DNA of 5,750 bases from Streptomyces lilacinus (GTDB lineage Bacteria > Actinomycetota > Actinomycetes > Streptomycetales > Streptomycetaceae), in assembly GCA_000715685.1 (NCBI GenBank), contig KL569433.1:27854-33603 (forward strand), read 5' to 3'. Below, piece after piece: positions 5,734-5,750 of the stretch. The notes below the pieces were generated by a model. The model was not told where the DNA came from, did not search any database, and saw only the letters and a program-made list of their open reading frames with translations. Every line of letters begins with the position of its first letter. Position 1 is the stretch's first letter. The translations under genes were made by a program, and so were the position numbers.

Positions 5734-5750
5734 CTGTCTCTTATACACAT
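5734..5750. other. Sequencing adapter remnant (Nextera/Tn5 mosaic end), not genomic
   Basis: CTGTCTCTTATACACAT is an exact match to the first 17 bases of the reverse complement of the Tn5 mosaic end. It forms the mirror image of the element at 1-25. Translations across it give the artificial N-termini MYKRQ and MCIRDR in the two minus-strand frames. The genuine insert ends at about 5733. Confidence 0.97.

Noticed and set aside
1..5750. Inverted terminal sequences suggesting a transposon bounded by 1-25 and 5734-5750
   Set aside because: They are library adapter ends (Tn5 mosaic end), and no transposase gene or target duplication is present.

Overview
The window reads as a contig of about 5.7 kb from a high-GC actinomycete, most probably Streptomyces or a close relative. 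The supporting signs are very GC-rich coding sequence with long open antisense frames, strongly purine-rich ribosome binding sites, GTG starts, and proteins with a Streptomyces-type character. Both ends are artificial. Bases 1-25 and 5734-5750 match the Nextera/Tn5 mosaic-end adapter, so genuine genomic sequence runs from about 26 to 5733, and both outermost genes are cut by the ends of the contig.

Layout, left to right. 26-260 (minus) is the N-terminus of an ABC exporter, truncated. 411-2513 (minus) is a full-length kdpB, the P-type ATPase subunit of the KdpFABC potassium pump. It has all its catalytic motifs, but no kdpA, kdpC or kdpF lies beside it. 2701-3672 (minus) is an agmatinase-family ureohydrolase (speB) with a complete Mn-binding set. 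It is followed by a long GC-rich hairpin terminator at 2641-2681. 3858-4640 (plus) is a 260-residue putative phosphatase-family protein divergent from speB. The shared 185-bp upstream region carries two operator-like inverted repeats. 4659-4748 is a branched hairpin terminator between convergent genes. 4759-4980 (minus) is a small two-helix membrane protein of unknown function, apparently translationally coupled to the acyl-CoA thioesterase II gene (tesB) at 4984-5733 (minus), whose N-terminus is cut off.

The genes do not form one pathway. They look like neighbouring housekeeping transcription units: membrane export, K+ transport, agmatine/polyamine metabolism and acyl-CoA hydrolysis. The main anomaly is the solitary kdpB. 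The gene is bracketed by a 17-bp-arm inverted repeat 15 nt before its start codon and an imperfect 24-bp tandem repeat covering its stop codon. I see no CRISPR array, tRNA, rRNA, insertion sequence or phage gene, and no convincing new multi-gene system.
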